From JADJLQ01 sp044227925 (GTDB lineage Bacteria > Bacteroidota > Bacteroidia > Chitinophagales > Saprospiraceae), in assembly GCA_044227925.1 (NCBI GenBank), contig JBGAVW010000004.1, positions 80,143-144,142 of the forward strand: DNA of 64,000 bases, written 5' to 3'. Made by a program: the position numbers and the translations under genes. Below, in pieces: positions 63,379 to 64,000 of the stretch (position 1 is the stretch's first letter; each line of letters starts with the position of its first letter). The notes beneath the pieces were generated by a model. It searched no databases. It saw nothing but the letters and a program-made list of their open reading frames with translations, and was not told the DNA's origin.

Positions 63379-64000
63379 AATGTAGGGTGTTTAAAAACCA
63401 ATAGAGAACAATTAGGAAAGAAAAGATATGCTTCAGGTTTTAATGAACTAATAAATTACATAAATGATCAACTTCCAATGAATGAAGAAATTGGAATGGC
63501 TTTTAGAAAAGATGTCAAAATGTTTCCTGAATTAGCAATTAGAGAATTAGTTGCCAATGCTCTTATTCATCAAGATTTTACAGAAAGAGGAGCTGGGCCA
63601 ATGATTGAAATCTTTGATGATAGAGTTGAAGTTATTAATCCAGGAAAACCAATTATGAGCACAATGCGATTTGTTGATCCTAATCCACAATCCAGAAATG
63701 AAAAATTAGCTCATTTTATGAGGAGACTTAATTTTTGTGAAGAAGGCTTAAAATTAAGCCATTTTGGTTCTTCAATACCTATAATAAGTTCTTCGGCTAA
63801 TTCTTATTTTGATGCAATAGGCTTACCCGGTTTTCAATTCATTCAAGATAGATTAAGATTCCAGCACAGCAATATGGATAGCTACATACTTAGCCACGAT
63901 CATTTGGGTGCGGATGATCTCAAACAATCAGCTACTATCGTGTCATCGATTAAATATTATGCAGCTATGCGGGATCAGAAATTACCAAGGAAAGAATTAC
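63379..64000 (+). pseudogene. Chimeric open frame: ATP-binding (HATPase_c_4/AlbA_2-type) fragment joined to an M28 peptidase C-terminal copy; runs off the window
   Basis: The frame is open from 63379 to the window end, with the first ATG at 63478 and no clean N-terminus. Residues coded by about 63421-63744 (YASGFNELINYINDQLP, then FPELAIRELVANALIHQDF and MIEIFDDRVEVINPGKP) match the ATP-binding part of AlbA_2/RecG-like putative transcriptional regulators; the DNA-binding half before it and the GSGIDK end after RRLNFCEE are missing. After a short unrelated linker, 63808-64000 repeats the 3' end of the M28 gene (63132-63312) with synonymous changes and a 12-base in-frame insertion (63886-63897 region). 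The catalytic zinc His is absent. I judge it a recombination product or pseudogene. Confidence 0.75.

Overview
The window is a piece of a Bacteroidota chromosome. Supporting signs are a SusC/SusD pair, a TonB receptor followed by a DUF4249 lipoprotein, BatE-like and OstA-like proteins, lipoprotein signals of the SxC type, and several promoters of the TTTG-N18..20-TAnnTTTG type used by the Bacteroidota primary sigma factor. Gene content (two FtsX-type permeases, a VCBS/ASPIC lipoprotein, sulfatases) would fit an environmental Saprospiria/Chitinophagia-like lineage, but this placement is inference.

Layout. 1-4.9 kb: 3' end of a TonB-dependent receptor, its DUF4249 partner and a GH51 arabinofuranosidase. 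4.9-8.7 kb (minus): pgk, gapA, a metallo-beta-lactamase-fold hydrolase with a PAS-domain partner. 9-13.1 kb: smc and a small acidic protein. 13.2-16.2 kb (minus): a trehalose-synthase-like GH13 enzyme and a secreted alditol-oxidase-like flavoprotein. 16.4-20.6 kb: an LVIVD lipoprotein, an outer-membrane barrel, an ECF sigma factor and an overlapping trans-envelope protein, apparently one signalling operon. 20.7-29.1 kb: housekeeping genes (yebC, leuB, purE, purK, pyrC, an RluA-type synthase, LuxC-like acyl-CoA reductase, nth, rpmA, rplU). 29.2-33.3 kb: two small membrane proteins, then OstA-like and BatE-like envelope genes. 33.5-41.9 kb: a giant VCBS lipoprotein and two convergent FtsX-type permeases. 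42.1-43.6 kb: a PLP enzyme with a twin-arginine-like leader and tRNA-Asp.

43.8-60.4 kb is the most distinctive region: a glycan-utilisation locus. A minus-strand operon encodes a DUF1080 protein, a Gfo/Idh/MocA oxidoreductase with an export-type leader, a DUF3863-like protein, a GH78 alpha-L-rhamnosidase and a sulfatase. Upstream of it lie a second sulfatase and an AraC regulator, which is divergent from susC-susD. The combination suggests uptake of a sulfated, rhamnose-containing glycan, with desulfation, rhamnoside hydrolysis and possibly oxidation-assisted (3-keto) glycoside cleavage in the periplasm. It is followed by a second PLP enzyme with an export-type leader and an M28 peptidase.

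The intergenic stretch 51.5-52.4 kb is packed with small 3-nt-loop palindromes, a perfect 22-bp inverted repeat and a third inverted-repeat element. The last 620 bases hold a chimera: a fragment of an ATP-binding (AlbA_2/HATPase_c_4-type) protein joined in frame to a diverged copy of the 3' end of the M28 peptidase gene.
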